Translations under genes and position numbers: made by a program | Part shown: positions 1 through 9,777 of the stretch, piece after piece | Layout of the letters: every line of letters starts with the position of its first letter | Position numbering within the stretch: the stretch's first letter is position 1 | Notes under the pieces: generated by a model | Told to the model about the DNA's origin: nothing | What the model saw: only the letters and a program-made list of their open reading frames with translations | Database searches by the model: none | Source: an uncultured Microbacteriaceae bacterium | Lineage (GTDB): Bacteria > Actinomycetota > Actinomycetes > Actinomycetales > Microbacteriaceae | Length of the DNA stretch: 39,627 bases | Reading direction: 5' to 3' | Assembly (NCBI GenBank): GCA_937920245.1 | Contig: CALGUV010000133.1 | Location: forward strand, 1-39,627

Positions 1-530
1 TAAATCATTTCCTGGATCAAAACGGTCTTACCTACACCGGCACCACCGAATAGACCAATTTTTCCACCCTGAACATATGGGGTCAGCAAGTCAATGACCT
101 TGATGCCTGTCTCGAACATCTGAGTTTTGGACTCGAGCTGGTCGAAAGGAGGTGGCGTGCGGTGGATTGGCCAGCGCTCCTTGATATCAAACTTTTCGCC
201 AGGCTTACCGTTCAAGATCTCGCCTAGAACGTTGAAAACCTTACCCTTGGTGACGTCACCAACCGGAACCATGATTGGGCTACCTGAGTCGTGCACCACT
301 CCACCGCGGACTAGACCATCCGTCGGTTGCATGGCAATGGCCCGAACAAGGTCATCGCCTAAGTGCTGAGCAACCTCGAGAGTCAAGGTGCTCTTCTGGT
401 CGCCGAAGGCAACCTCTGTGGTTAGGGCGTTGTAGATTTCCGGGATGGAGTCATGCGGAAACTCAATGTCTACCACCGGTCCGTTGACTCGCGCGATACG
501 ACCCGTTGCGGTCTTTGTGCTCTCGGCCAT
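1..530 (-). CDS. atpD: ATP synthase F1 subunit beta (partial, N-terminal part)
   Basis: Catalytic beta subunit of the F1 sector, which makes ATP from ADP and phosphate on the cytoplasmic face of the membrane. The ATG is at 528-530 ([20 protein letters not shown]) and the frame runs open to the window edge, giving about 176 of the roughly 480 residues expected. The N-terminal beta-barrel is followed by the start of the nucleotide-binding domain, with the P-loop GGAGVGKT about 10 residues before the cut. The gene is cut by the window, not broken. It follows atpG after a 15 bp gap in the usual B-E-F-H-A-G-D order; atpC is expected beyond the left edge. Confidence 0.97.
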   Translation of the reverse strand, partial: MAESTKTATGRIARVNGPVVDIEFPHDSIPEIYNALTTEVAFGDQKSTLTLEVAQHLGDDLVRAIAMQPTDGLVRGGVVHDSGSPIMVPVGDVTKGKVFNVLGEILNGKPGEKFDIKERWPIHRTPPPFDQLESKTQMFETGIKVIDLLTPYVQGGKIGLFGGAGVGKTVLIQEMI

Positions 531-545
531 TATGTTTTCTCTTTC

Positions 546-1445
546 TTAGTCCTCGGACACCGTTGAGAGCGCATCTGCGCCTCCAACAATTTCCGAAATT
601 TGCTGGGTGATCTCTGCCTGACGCGCCTGGTTGGAGAGTCTGGTGTAGTTCAGTATTAACTTTTCAGCGTTGTCTGTCGCGCTCTTCATCGCTTTTTGCC
701 TTGCTGCGTGCTCTGCAGCCGCGGACTGCAGCATTTTGTTGTAGATGCGGTTTTCAATGTAAACCGGAAGCAAGCTGTCCAGAACCTTTTCTACCTCAGG
801 CTCGAACTCGTAAAGTGGGTGAACTTCACTCTCTTCGGCTTCCTGCTCAACGATCTCTAGGGGTAACAACCTGGTGGTGTTTGGCTCCTGGACCATCATG
901 GAAACAAATTGGTTTCCCACAAGATAGATCTGGTCAACACCACCGTCTTCAGTCGGCTTGATGAACAGATCTGTTATTTCATCGGCAATCTCGCGAGCGG
1001 TTTCTAAAGTTGGGACGTCGGTACCGCCGGTCCACTCCTTCTGCGCTGCACGCTGACGGAACTTGAAGTTCGCGACTGCCTTTCGCCCTACTAGGTAGTA
1101 AAGAACCTCTTGGCCCTGGTCTTTTAGAAGTTTTGTCAGCTGCTCAACTTCTTTGAGGACAGATGAAGAAAACGCTCCGGCAAGACCTCGGTCAGATGTA
1201 AACACCACAATCGCGGAACGAGTAGGCGACTCAATTTTGCGAGTAAGTGGGTGGTCAACATCGGAGTAGGTCGCTACTGCGGAAACAGCCTTGTTAACAG
1301 CCCGGGTATACGGATTTGACGCGCTCACACGCTGCTGTGCCTTCTGGATTCTCGATGCCGAGATTAACTCCATGGCACGGGTGATCTTCTTGGTCGTCTT
1401 GGCAGACCTAATTTTCTGCCTATAGACCCGAAGTTGCGATCCCAT
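546..1445 (-). CDS. atpG: ATP synthase F1 subunit gamma
   Basis: Central rotor stalk of the ATP synthase, coupling c-ring rotation to conformational changes in the alpha3beta3 head. At 299 residues it has normal actinobacterial length. The N-terminal helix starts [20 protein letters not shown] with the conserved [13 protein letters not shown] stretch, and the C-terminal helix (about 235-290) carries the conserved [22 protein letters not shown] segment that pairs with it in a coiled coil. It lies between atpA (20 bp upstream) and atpD (15 bp downstream) and is almost certainly cotranscribed with both. Confidence 0.98.
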   Translation of the reverse strand: MGSQLRVYRQKIRSAKTTKKITRAMELISASRIQKAQQRVSASNPYTRAVNKAVSAVATYSDVDHPLTRKIESPTRSAIVVFTSDRGLAGAFSSSVLKEVEQLTKLLKDQGQEVLYYLVGRKAVANFKFRQRAAQKEWTGGTDVPTLETAREIADEITDLFIKPTEDGGVDQIYLVGNQFVSMMVQEPNTTRLLPLEIVEQEAEESEVHPLYEFEPEVEKVLDSLLPVYIENRIYNKMLQSAAAEHAARQKAMKSATDNAEKLILNYTRLSNQARQAEITQQISEIVGGADALSTVSED

Positions 1446-1465
1446 AACCTAACCCTTACCTGTCT

Positions 1466-3103
<1,638 letters not shown>

Positions 3104-3133
3104 TGGTTCCTCTGCTTACTTGTTGGTTTCAAC

Positions 3134-3925
3134 TCAACCGAGTTGCAATCTTGCGTTTTGAAGTTTTGTGAGAACGGTGGCGTCCAAGACCTCACCGTTT
3201 ACGGTGATGTGTAATCCACCGATTATTTCTTGATCTATCTCAACATTAAGTTGAAGTTCCCTACCAAAAACTTTCGTCAATGCTGACGACAATCTTGATA
3301 GTTGATCTTCGGACAGCTCTTTTGAGGCCCGAATATTTGCAACCGATTCGCCAGCGAACTCGGCAATCCACATCCCATACTGCTCAAGAACTTCAGCAAA
3401 TCGCTTAAAGGTTCTCGAGTGAACAGCCTGACCGGCCAAGATGCTAGTGGTTTCAGTTGCTTTGTTGTTCAAAAGCTTTGCAACTAGAACCATTTTCGCC
3501 TCTACCGATGCTCTGGTCGAAGACAGCGCTAGCTCTAGCTGCGGATCGGAAGACACTATCTGGCCAACGGCAAATAATTCTGCCTGGACAGCATCGATGT
3601 CTCTTGATGCGGCTGCTGCAGCTCGAACACCCAAAGCCTCAGCGGTTAGCGCCAAGTCTCTAGTCGCAGACCATCGCATTTGTGCCATTTTGCCGAGCAG
3701 TCCCACGGTTTCTTTCGAAAGCTTAGGTCCAAATACGGCCTCAACTAGCTTGGACTTGCCTGCGGCCTGGGCCGAAGGATCGGAGAGCGCCGAACGAAGC
3801 TGTGGGCTTGAAAGCAAAGCGTTGGTGGCAGCAAAAAGCTCACTAGTCATAAGCAGGCCAACTTCGCCGAGCTTAGAAAGTTCCTGCTCGGCTAAAAGCC
3901 TTGATTGCCTCGTGCTTGATGCCAC
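3134..3925 (-). CDS. atpH: ATP synthase subunit delta
   Basis: Peripheral-stalk delta subunit (OSCP family) joining the b dimer to the top of F1. At 263 residues it is longer than the roughly 180 of E. coli, which is normal for Actinobacteria outside Mycobacteriaceae. It is not the mycobacterial b-delta fusion, because a separate atpF follows the normal pattern directly upstream. The C-terminal OSCP signature (EIDQEIIGGLHITVNGEVLD) is present near 230-250. The sequence is Ala/Ser/Leu-rich and helical. The start lies 3 bp after the atpF stop. Confidence 0.96.
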   Translation of the reverse strand: MASSTRQSRLLAEQELSKLGEVGLLMTSELFAATNALLSSPQLRSALSDPSAQAAGKSKLVEAVFGPKLSKETVGLLGKMAQMRWSATRDLALTAEALGVRAAAAASRDIDAVQAELFAVGQIVSSDPQLELALSSTRASVEAKMVLVAKLLNNKATETTSILAGQAVHSRTFKRFAEVLEQYGMWIAEFAGESVANIRASKELSEDQLSRLSSALTKVFGRELQLNVEIDQEIIGGLHITVNGEVLDATVLTKLQNARLQLG

Positions 3926-3928
3926 TTT

Positions 3929-4480
3929 TTACTTCGCCTTCTTGCCTTCTAGTTCAGCTATGAACTCATCAACGACCCTGTTGGCAACCTTGTCATCGTC
4001 AAGCTTTTCGCCAACTATGCGAGAAGCCAGTTCGATTGCTAGAGCGCCAATTTCTCCCCTAAGTGCGTTCGCTGCTGAGTCTCGCTCAGCCAGCAAACTC
4101 GCCTTTGTTGTTTCGGAGAGTCGGTCTGCGTCTTTTGCCGCCTGCTGCTTTAGTTCCGCAAGAATCGCGGCCCCTTCGGCTCGAGCATCTTCTCTAATCG
4201 AAGACGACTCAGCTCGAAGTTGAGCCTTGTCGGCCTCAACCTCTGCAGTGCGAGCCTCAGCTGCTTTCTGCGCAGCTTCGGCATCGGCAAGTCTGCCTTC
4301 GATTGCCTGCGCCCTCTCGTCGAGCATTCTTTTGAATCCAGGCAAAACCTTGAACCAGAAGAACACCAAAAGAACTACGAAGACAACTGAAGACCAGAGA
4401 ATGTCATAGTCAGCCGGCAACAGTGGGTTAGGCGTTTCTGCCCCCTCTGGTGCGGCGGCTGCAAGAATTCTGGAAATCAT
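3929..4480 (-). CDS. atpF: ATP synthase Fo subunit b
   Basis: Membrane-anchored peripheral stalk of the ATP synthase. The 183 residues have one N-terminal transmembrane helix (about 28-48, DILWSSVVFVVLLVFFWFKV) followed by a long Ala/Glu/Arg-rich helix that forms a dimeric right-handed coiled coil reaching up to delta. About 25 residues precede the membrane helix, as is usual in Actinobacteria. A 15 bp gap separates it from atpE and 3 bp from atpH. Confidence 0.97.
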   Translation of the reverse strand: MISRILAAAAPEGAETPNPLLPADYDILWSSVVFVVLLVFFWFKVLPGFKRMLDERAQAIEGRLADAEAAQKAAEARTAEVEADKAQLRAESSSIREDARAEGAAILAELKQQAAKDADRLSETTKASLLAERDSAANALRGEIGALAIELASRIVGEKLDDDKVANRVVDEFIAELEGKKAK

Positions 4481-4495
4481 CGTTTTATCGCTTTC

Positions 4496-4747
<252 letters not shown>

Positions 4748-5569
4748 TTAGTGTTCGTCTGCTAATGCCAACTGGATGTAGACAGTAGTCAGAAGTGTAA
4801 ATACGTAAGCCTGCAAAACCGAAACCAAGATCTCAAAAAGAGTAAAGGCAAAACCAAATAGCAAGGTTCCGACCCCGAATAGGCTCATGAGTCCATCGGC
4901 CTGAAAAAAGAAGAACTGCGTTGCCGAGAAACAAAGAACCAGCAGCAAGTGGCCGGCAATCATGTTCATCAGCAATCGAAGCGCCAAGGTGACCGGACGC
5001 AAGATGAAAGTCGACAACAGTTCAATCGGAGTAACCAAAATGTAGAAAGGCTTTGGAACTCCAGAAGGGAACAGTGAGTTCTTGAAGAACTTGATACCGT
5101 GCTTCTTGGTTCCGGCGTAGATAAATGTCACGTAGGCAACTCCGGCTAGGACAAGCGGGATACCAATCACAGAGGTTCCCGCGATATTTGCAAACGGAAT
5201 AATGCCGGTGATGTTCATTCCAAACACCATGAAGAAGATTGTGGTCAATAGCGGAAGGAAGCGTTCTCCATCTTTTTCACCCAGTTGATCGTGGGCAATT
5301 GACTTCCGAACGAAATTCAGCGCTAGCTCACCGAGCAATTGAAAACGGCCAGGAACTACGTTTCCGGTCTTGACCGCCTTATTAAACTTTGCGGTCCACA
5401 GCCAGAAAATAACAATCAACAGGACCATGACGATCAACCGAATCATCATGATTCGATTTATTGCAAAAGGAGTGTCGGCGAAAGCGACTATTTCAGGATA
5501 AAACTCGAAAATGCTCGGGGGACTGAACTCCCCATCTTCAGCCCTAAACAGGCTCAGCGCACTTAACAA
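4748..5569 (-). CDS. atpB: ATP synthase Fo subunit a
   Basis: Stator channel subunit that passes protons to and from the c ring. The 273 residues hold five to six hydrophobic helices. The essential arginine is Arg198 in RPVTLALRLLMNMIAGH. The start is a TTG codon (5567-5569), chosen because an AGGAG Shine-Dalgarno at about 5577-5581 sits 7 bases upstream and no better in-frame start exists. The 110 bp gap to the AtpI-like gene is the widest in the atp run and contains a good -10 box (listed separately), so a promoter here is likely. Confidence 0.97.
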   Translation of the reverse strand: MLSALSLFRAEDGEFSPPSIFEFYPEIVAFADTPFAINRIMMIRLIVMVLLIVIFWLWTAKFNKAVKTGNVVPGRFQLLGELALNFVRKSIAHDQLGEKDGERFLPLLTTIFFMVFGMNITGIIPFANIAGTSVIGIPLVLAGVAYVTFIYAGTKKHGIKFFKNSLFPSGVPKPFYILVTPIELLSTFILRPVTLALRLLMNMIAGHLLLVLCFSATQFFFFQADGLMSLFGVGTLLFGFAFTLFEILVSVLQAYVFTLLTTVYIQLALADEH

Positions 5570-5630
5570 CGTTGTTCTCCTGGTCCGGGCGGCATACTTC
5601 AGTCCGCGAGATGATCATGGATTTGTAATT

Positions 5631-5636
5631 AGTATA
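5631..5636 (-). promoter_or_regulatory. Candidate -10 box of an internal atp promoter
   Basis: On the minus strand the hexamer TATACT (plus-strand agtata) lies about 60 bases upstream of the atpB start, in the 110 bp gap between atpI and atpB. The region around it is A+T-rich. The hexamer 17 bases further upstream (TGCACG) is only a weak match to a -35, so this is suggestive rather than proven. A promoter here would drive atpBEFHAGD apart from the upstream wecA/prfA run. Confidence 0.45.
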
Positions 5637-5679
5637 AAAGACGCAAGGCGCCTCGTGCAGCAAAATCGGAAAAAAGTGA

Positions 5680-6084
5680 CTAATTACCGACAGTTGGAAC
5701 CCTGCCCTTGAGAACCAGCCAAGAATCTATTGCCAAGCCGCCAAGTACGGTCGCCACGACCGCGAAGAAAAACACCGGACCAGCAAAACCTTCTGCGTTC
5801 TGCAAAGCGAGCAAGACTCCTGCGAACAGCAAAAATTTGAGCAACCAGCCACCAAGTACCATGGCGTAGAAGCCGTTCAGTGACAACTTGCCGCCGAACC
5901 AGATGCTCAGAATCGTCATTGTCCCAAACAATGCTGAAACTCCGGCACCGATCAGGGCCGCAAAAACCCCTGGTAATTGATAAAACAAATAACCGAGCAG
6001 TGAGCCAGCAAGGGCTATTACCAACGCCAGCAAAGTGCTCAGCCTTAGTGCTTTGGAAAATAAAGTATCTGAACTATTTGCCAA
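5680..6084 (-). CDS. AtpI-like small membrane protein
   Basis: 134 residues with four hydrophobic segments (about 13-35, 38-60, 72-94 and 100-122) and a short polar N-terminus. Its position directly upstream of atpB and its size match the AtpI/Rv1303-type protein, thought to help assemble the c ring or accompany Fo. The sequence itself is poorly conserved, so the call depends mostly on context. It overlaps the end of the wecA-like gene by 11 bp, so translation is probably coupled. Confidence 0.75.
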   Translation of the reverse strand: MANSSDTLFSKALRLSTLLALVIALAGSLLGYLFYQLPGVFAALIGAGVSALFGTMTILSIWFGGKLSLNGFYAMVLGGWLLKFLLFAGVLLALQNAEGFAGPVFFFAVVATVLGGLAIDSWLVLKGRVPTVGN

Positions 6085-7189
6085 GACGGCTCCTTGCTCG
6101 AGTTGCTCTTTGAAAAACCGGCCAGTAAGTGTGAATTAGGGCGATGATCATCCATGCCCCAAAGATGATGATAACCGGAGCTGGATCGATCCAGAAAAAG
6201 AGCAGCAGACATAGCGACACAACCGTGGTCCAGTGATAGAAGACCAGCACCGCTCCCCGATGAGAGTGGCCCAGGTCTTGCAATTGGTGATGGAGGTGCT
6301 CTCGGTCCGCGGCAAAGGGAGATTGCCCCCTGCGCATCCTGCGAACTACAGCTAGCAGTAGATCCAACAGTGGCACTAACAGAATTACAACCGGCAGAAC
6401 CAATGGGATCAAAGCGGGAAGAAGGTCGTTTCTCGTGACGGTAGCAGGATCAATTGACCCGGTGACGGCGATTGCGCTGGTAGCCATCATCAGTCCAAGT
6501 AGCATCGCCCCCGAATCGCCCATAAATATCTTCGCGGGACTGAAATTGTGCGGAAGAAAGCCTGCAATGGCACCTAATACAACCGCCGAAAGCATGCCGG
6601 CAATCGAAAAGTAGTCCGTCGGAGAAGTCTGCTGAGCTAAAACGTAGCTGTATATAAAGAAGGCCAGAGTCCCGATGCCCACTACACCAGCTGCAAGACC
6701 ATCAAGACCGTCTATGAAGTTGACCGCGTTCATGACAAGCACCACCACGAAAACAGTTATTGCAAGGGAGACCCCAAAACTGCCAACGGTCAAACCACCA
6801 ATCGGTAGTGAGACAATCTGCACACCGCTGGAAGCCAAGATCCAGGCTGCTGCGATTTGGCCACCCATTTTGGCTGTCCAGTCAAGTTCAATTAGGTCAT
6901 CCAGTAGCCCCACCACGACGATCAGTCCACCGGCTCCGACTATTGCCCAAATTGGACCTGGATCTCTAAATACTGATTCGAACCAACCGAACGATCCAGC
7001 AGCAATAATGCCGACCACGATTGCAAAAAAGATTGCAACGCCACCGATTCTTGGGGTGGGAGTTTTGTGGACATCGCGAGCTCTGATGGCAGGAGTGATG
7101 TCATAGCGCTTTGCTAAGTACCGAACCCCCCAAGTCGCCAAATAGCTAACCACCGCAGTGATTATGGCGACTAGCAAGTATGCCCGCAC
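6074..7189 (-). CDS. wecA: UDP-N-acetylglucosamine (or MurNAc-like) phosphotransferase to undecaprenyl phosphate, WecA/TagO type
   Basis: Polytopic membrane enzyme moving a sugar-1-phosphate from a UDP-sugar to undecaprenyl phosphate, the first step in wall glycopolymer or arabinogalactan-linker synthesis. The 371 residues form about 11 transmembrane helices. Family motifs are all present: LLDDL with Asp97-Asp98, NAVNFIDGLDGLAAG around 154-168, FMGDSG with Asp225, and the HLHH motif at 298-301. The start is GTG. It is the Rv1302 (rfe/wecA) position between tsaC and atpI. The sugar substrate cannot be told from sequence; MraY is less likely because of motif details and context. Confidence 0.9.
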   Translation of the reverse strand: MRAYLLVAIITAVVSYLATWGVRYLAKRYDITPAIRARDVHKTPTPRIGGVAIFFAIVVGIIAAGSFGWFESVFRDPGPIWAIVGAGGLIVVVGLLDDLIELDWTAKMGGQIAAAWILASSGVQIVSLPIGGLTVGSFGVSLAITVFVVVLVMNAVNFIDGLDGLAAGVVGIGTLAFFIYSYVLAQQTSPTDYFSIAGMLSAVVLGAIAGFLPHNFSPAKIFMGDSGAMLLGLMMATSAIAVTGSIDPATVTRNDLLPALIPLVLPVVILLVPLLDLLLAVVRRMRRGQSPFAADREHLHHQLQDLGHSHRGAVLVFYHWTTVVSLCLLLFFWIDPAPVIIIFGAWMIIALIHTYWPVFQRATRARSRLGK

Positions 7190-7851
7190 TAGTCGACCTC
7201 GAGCTCCACATCGCCAATCACACTTCTGATTCGCTCCAGCGACAATGCGCCCATTCTTAAAACGCGTATTGCTTCGCCATCTCTGACCTGAGTGAGATCC
7301 AAAATAGTGGACGCTTCACCCTTTGGACTGCCTCCGCCGTCTAAATAGACAGGCACTTTGTCGCCAAAATAATCAAACGCTTGCTGCGCCGTAACAGCGG
7401 CCGGATTTCCGGTTGTATTGGCACTTGATACGGCCAGCGGCCCAACATCCTCGAGCAATGCGAGGGTAATTTTATGATCCGGTACTCGAAGTGCGACTGT
7501 CCCCCGAGTCTCCCCTAAATCCCAATCCAGGGACGGCTGAGCTCGAAGAACCATGGTTAGGGCTCCGGGCCAAAAAGCTGCTGCCAACTTGCTTGCAACC
7601 AGAGGCAAGTCCGTGGCTAGCGCAGAAAGAGTTTCAACCTTTGGAATAAGCACCGGTGGTGGAACGCTTCGTTCTCTGCCCTTTGTTTTCAGGAGGAGCT
7701 CGACAGCCTTGGGGCTAAAAGCGTCCACCGCAATGCCATAAACGGTATCGGTGGGGATTACAACAACCTCGTGGCGCTGCAAGGCCACTTTTGCCTGTCT
7801 GAAACCCGTCAATAAGTCAGTGTCGACTGAACAGTCATATACTCGTTGCAT
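7189..7851 (-). CDS. tsaC: L-threonylcarbamoyladenylate synthase (Sua5/YrdC/YciO family)
   Basis: Makes threonylcarbamoyl-AMP from threonine, bicarbonate and ATP, the first step of t6A37 modification in ANN-decoding tRNAs. The 220 residues cover one YrdC domain. The KRxR-like substrate loop is represented by KTKGRERSVPP around 81-91, and the PTDTVYGIA motif is at about 34-42. The C-terminal Sua5 domain is absent, so this is the short form. It starts 12 bp after prmC and abuts wecA by 1 bp. Its place between prmC and wecA matches Rv1301. Confidence 0.93.
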   Translation of the reverse strand: MQRVYDCSVDTDLLTGFRQAKVALQRHEVVVIPTDTVYGIAVDAFSPKAVELLLKTKGRERSVPPPVLIPKVETLSALATDLPLVASKLAAAFWPGALTMVLRAQPSLDWDLGETRGTVALRVPDHKITLALLEDVGPLAVSSANTTGNPAAVTAQQAFDYFGDKVPVYLDGGGSPKGEASTILDLTQVRDGEAIRVLRMGALSLERIRSVIGDVELEVD

Positions 7852-7863
7852 ATCTGCCTCCGG

Positions 7864-8700
7864 CTAAGCTGTCGCACTCACGGCGCGAAGCCTTCCGGTT
7901 GAATCCGGATGGACTTGAATCCTGCGCCAATTGTTTTCTAATAGTAATTCACAGATCGAATCAGACTGACCATCGGCATGCTCCAAAACAAGCAATCCAC
8001 CTTCTCTCAGTATCAGCTTCGTGGTTGCAACGAGATCTCGAACGATATCGAGTCCATCTTCGCCACCGTACAAGGCAAGAGCCGGATCATAATCCCTGAC
8101 TTCTTGGTCAAGTGGAACCATGCTGTCGGGAATGTAAGGAGGATTGGAAATAATCAAGTCAAATTGTGGCAAATTTCCAATGAGCTCCATGAAGTCGCCC
8201 TCTAGCAAATCGACATTAGCCTCAAGCGCGCTGATGTTTGCCCGCGCAAATTCTGCCGCGGCTCCTGATAGCTCAATCGCGGTGACTTTGGCATTAGTTT
8301 CCTTGGCAATCGAAATCGCGATTGCACCTGAGCCGGTTCCAATATCCAGTGCCAGGGGCTCTCCCGGCAATAAAGCCAGGAAATCAATTGCGACCTGAAC
8401 AACCTGCTCGGTCTCTGGGCGTGGAATGAAAACACCCTCGCCAACACTGAGCTCTATTGAGCGAAAAGGCGCCTTGCCGGTTATGTGCTGCAATGGAACT
8501 CTGCTGCAGCGCAGCTCTACTAGATCAAAAAATCCGCTTGGTGCCTTGAGGTTAGTATCTAAGACCAGTTGAGTAGCTAATTCACCCCTGGAGATTTCCA
8601 GACAATGGCACATCAGAAGCTCTGCCTCTGCTGCCGCAGAAATTATCCCTGCGGCCGAAAGAGACGCTTCAGCCTGTTTCAAAGAATTGGAGGCGAGCAC
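7864..8700 (-). CDS. prmC: Release-factor glutamine methyltransferase PrmC/HemK
   Basis: Methylates the glutamine of the GGQ motif in release factors using S-adenosylmethionine. The 278 residues have an N-terminal helical release-factor-binding domain (about 1-85) and a class I methyltransferase fold with the SAM loop DIGTGSGAIA at about 119-128. The catalytic substrate motif is NPPY at 186-189. The start is GTG and overlaps the prfA stop by one base (TAGTG), so the enzyme is coupled to its own substrate gene prfA. Confidence 0.96.
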   Translation of the reverse strand: MLASNSLKQAEASLSAAGIISAAAEAELLMCHCLEISRGELATQLVLDTNLKAPSGFFDLVELRCSRVPLQHITGKAPFRSIELSVGEGVFIPRPETEQVVQVAIDFLALLPGEPLALDIGTGSGAIAISIAKETNAKVTAIELSGAAAEFARANISALEANVDLLEGDFMELIGNLPQFDLIISNPPYIPDSMVPLDQEVRDYDPALALYGGEDGLDIVRDLVATTKLILREGGLLVLEHADGQSDSICELLLENNWRRIQVHPDSTGRLRAVSATA

Positions 8701-9776
8701 TAGCTATCGCCGAATGCCGCCAGCTGAGCCTCTTCGTCGGTTTGGATGCAAGACTGCACCACCGGCTCCAAAGCTCCGTCCATCACCTGATCCAAGTTGT
8801 ATGACTTATAACCAGTGCGATGATCGGCAATCCTGTTCTCAGGAAAGTTATAGGTTCTGATGCGCTCGGAGCGGTCTACGCTTCTGACTTGCGACTTCCT
8901 AGCCGCAGACAGTTCGGCGTTTAGCTCTTCTTGTTGAGCCGCCAAAATCCTCGCACGCAATACTCGCATCGCCGCATCACGGTTCTGCAGCTGAGACTTT
9001 TCGTTCTGCATTGAAACCACGATGCCCGTTGGCAAGTGCGTTATTCGAACAGCGGAGTCAGTTGTGTTAACTGACTGGCCGCCAGGTCCGGAGGAACGAA
9101 AGACATCAATTCGAATGTCGTTCTGAGAAATCTCTACTTCTTCAGGCTCGTCAACCTCGGGGAAAGCTAGAACGCCTACCGCTGAGGTATGAATTCTTCC
9201 TTGAGTTTCAGTCACTGGAACTCGCTGAACCCTGTGGACTCCACCCTCATATTTCATGTGTGCCCATACGCCCTGCGCTGGATCAGTTGCATTTGATTTA
9301 ATTGCAACCTGAACGTCTTTAATTCCGCCCAAATCGCTCTCTGTCTTGCTAAGAACCTCGGTTTTCCAGCCCTTAGAAGTCGCGTAGTGCAAATACATTC
9401 TCAAAAGATCGGCTGCGAACAGTGCTGACTCAGCCCCGCCTTCTCCGGCTTTGACTTCGATAATTACATCTCTGCCATCATCCGGGTCTCGTGGGATAAG
9501 TAGTCGTCGGAGCTTTTCGCTTGCTTCGGCAAGTTGCTTTTCCAAGATTGGAAGCTCCTCGGCAAATGCGGCATCCTCTTTAGATAGCTCCCTAGCTGCG
9601 GCCAAGTCATCCTCTAAACCGCGCACCAGCTCATCAGCGCCCATAATTGCGCTCAGCTCGGCATAGCGTCTATTGATCTTCTTAGCCAAACCAGGGTTGG
9701 TGTGGACTGCCGAGTCACTGAGTTGCTCCTGCAAACTCGCGTGCTCAGCCCTTAGGCCCGCAAGCGAATCAACCAA
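8700..9776 (-). CDS. prfA: Peptide chain release factor 1
   Basis: Class I release factor that reads UAA and UAG in the ribosomal A site and triggers hydrolysis of peptidyl-tRNA. The 358 residues carry the RF1-type tripeptide anticodon PVT at 187-189 (not the SPF of RF2) and the GGQ motif at 232-234. The start is a TTG one base after the rho TAA stop, supported by a GGAG six bases upstream inside the last rho codons. In many actinobacteria rpmE separates rho and prfA; here nothing does. Confidence 0.97.
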   Translation of the reverse strand: MVDSLAGLRAEHASLQEQLSDSAVHTNPGLAKKINRRYAELSAIMGADELVRGLEDDLAAARELSKEDAAFAEELPILEKQLAEASEKLRRLLIPRDPDDGRDVIIEVKAGEGGAESALFAADLLRMYLHYATSKGWKTEVLSKTESDLGGIKDVQVAIKSNATDPAQGVWAHMKYEGGVHRVQRVPVTETQGRIHTSAVGVLAFPEVDEPEEVEISQNDIRIDVFRSSGPGGQSVNTTDSAVRITHLPTGIVVSMQNEKSQLQNRDAAMRVLRARILAAQQEELNAELSAARKSQVRSVDRSERIRTYNFPENRIADHRTGYKSYNLDQVMDGALEPVVQSCIQTDEEAQLAAFGDS

Positions 9777-9777
9777 G

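Noticed and set aside
3441..4223. Long plus-strand open frame (260 codons) opposite atpH and atpF
   Set aside because: It is the antisense of Ala/Glu/Ser-rich ATP synthase genes, has Ser/Ala-rich low-complexity composition, no ribosome-binding site, and spans two certain genes.
3134..4480. Possible b-delta fusion as in mycobacteria
   Set aside because: atpF and atpH are separate frames with a stop, a 3 bp gap and a new start; lengths fit the unfused form.
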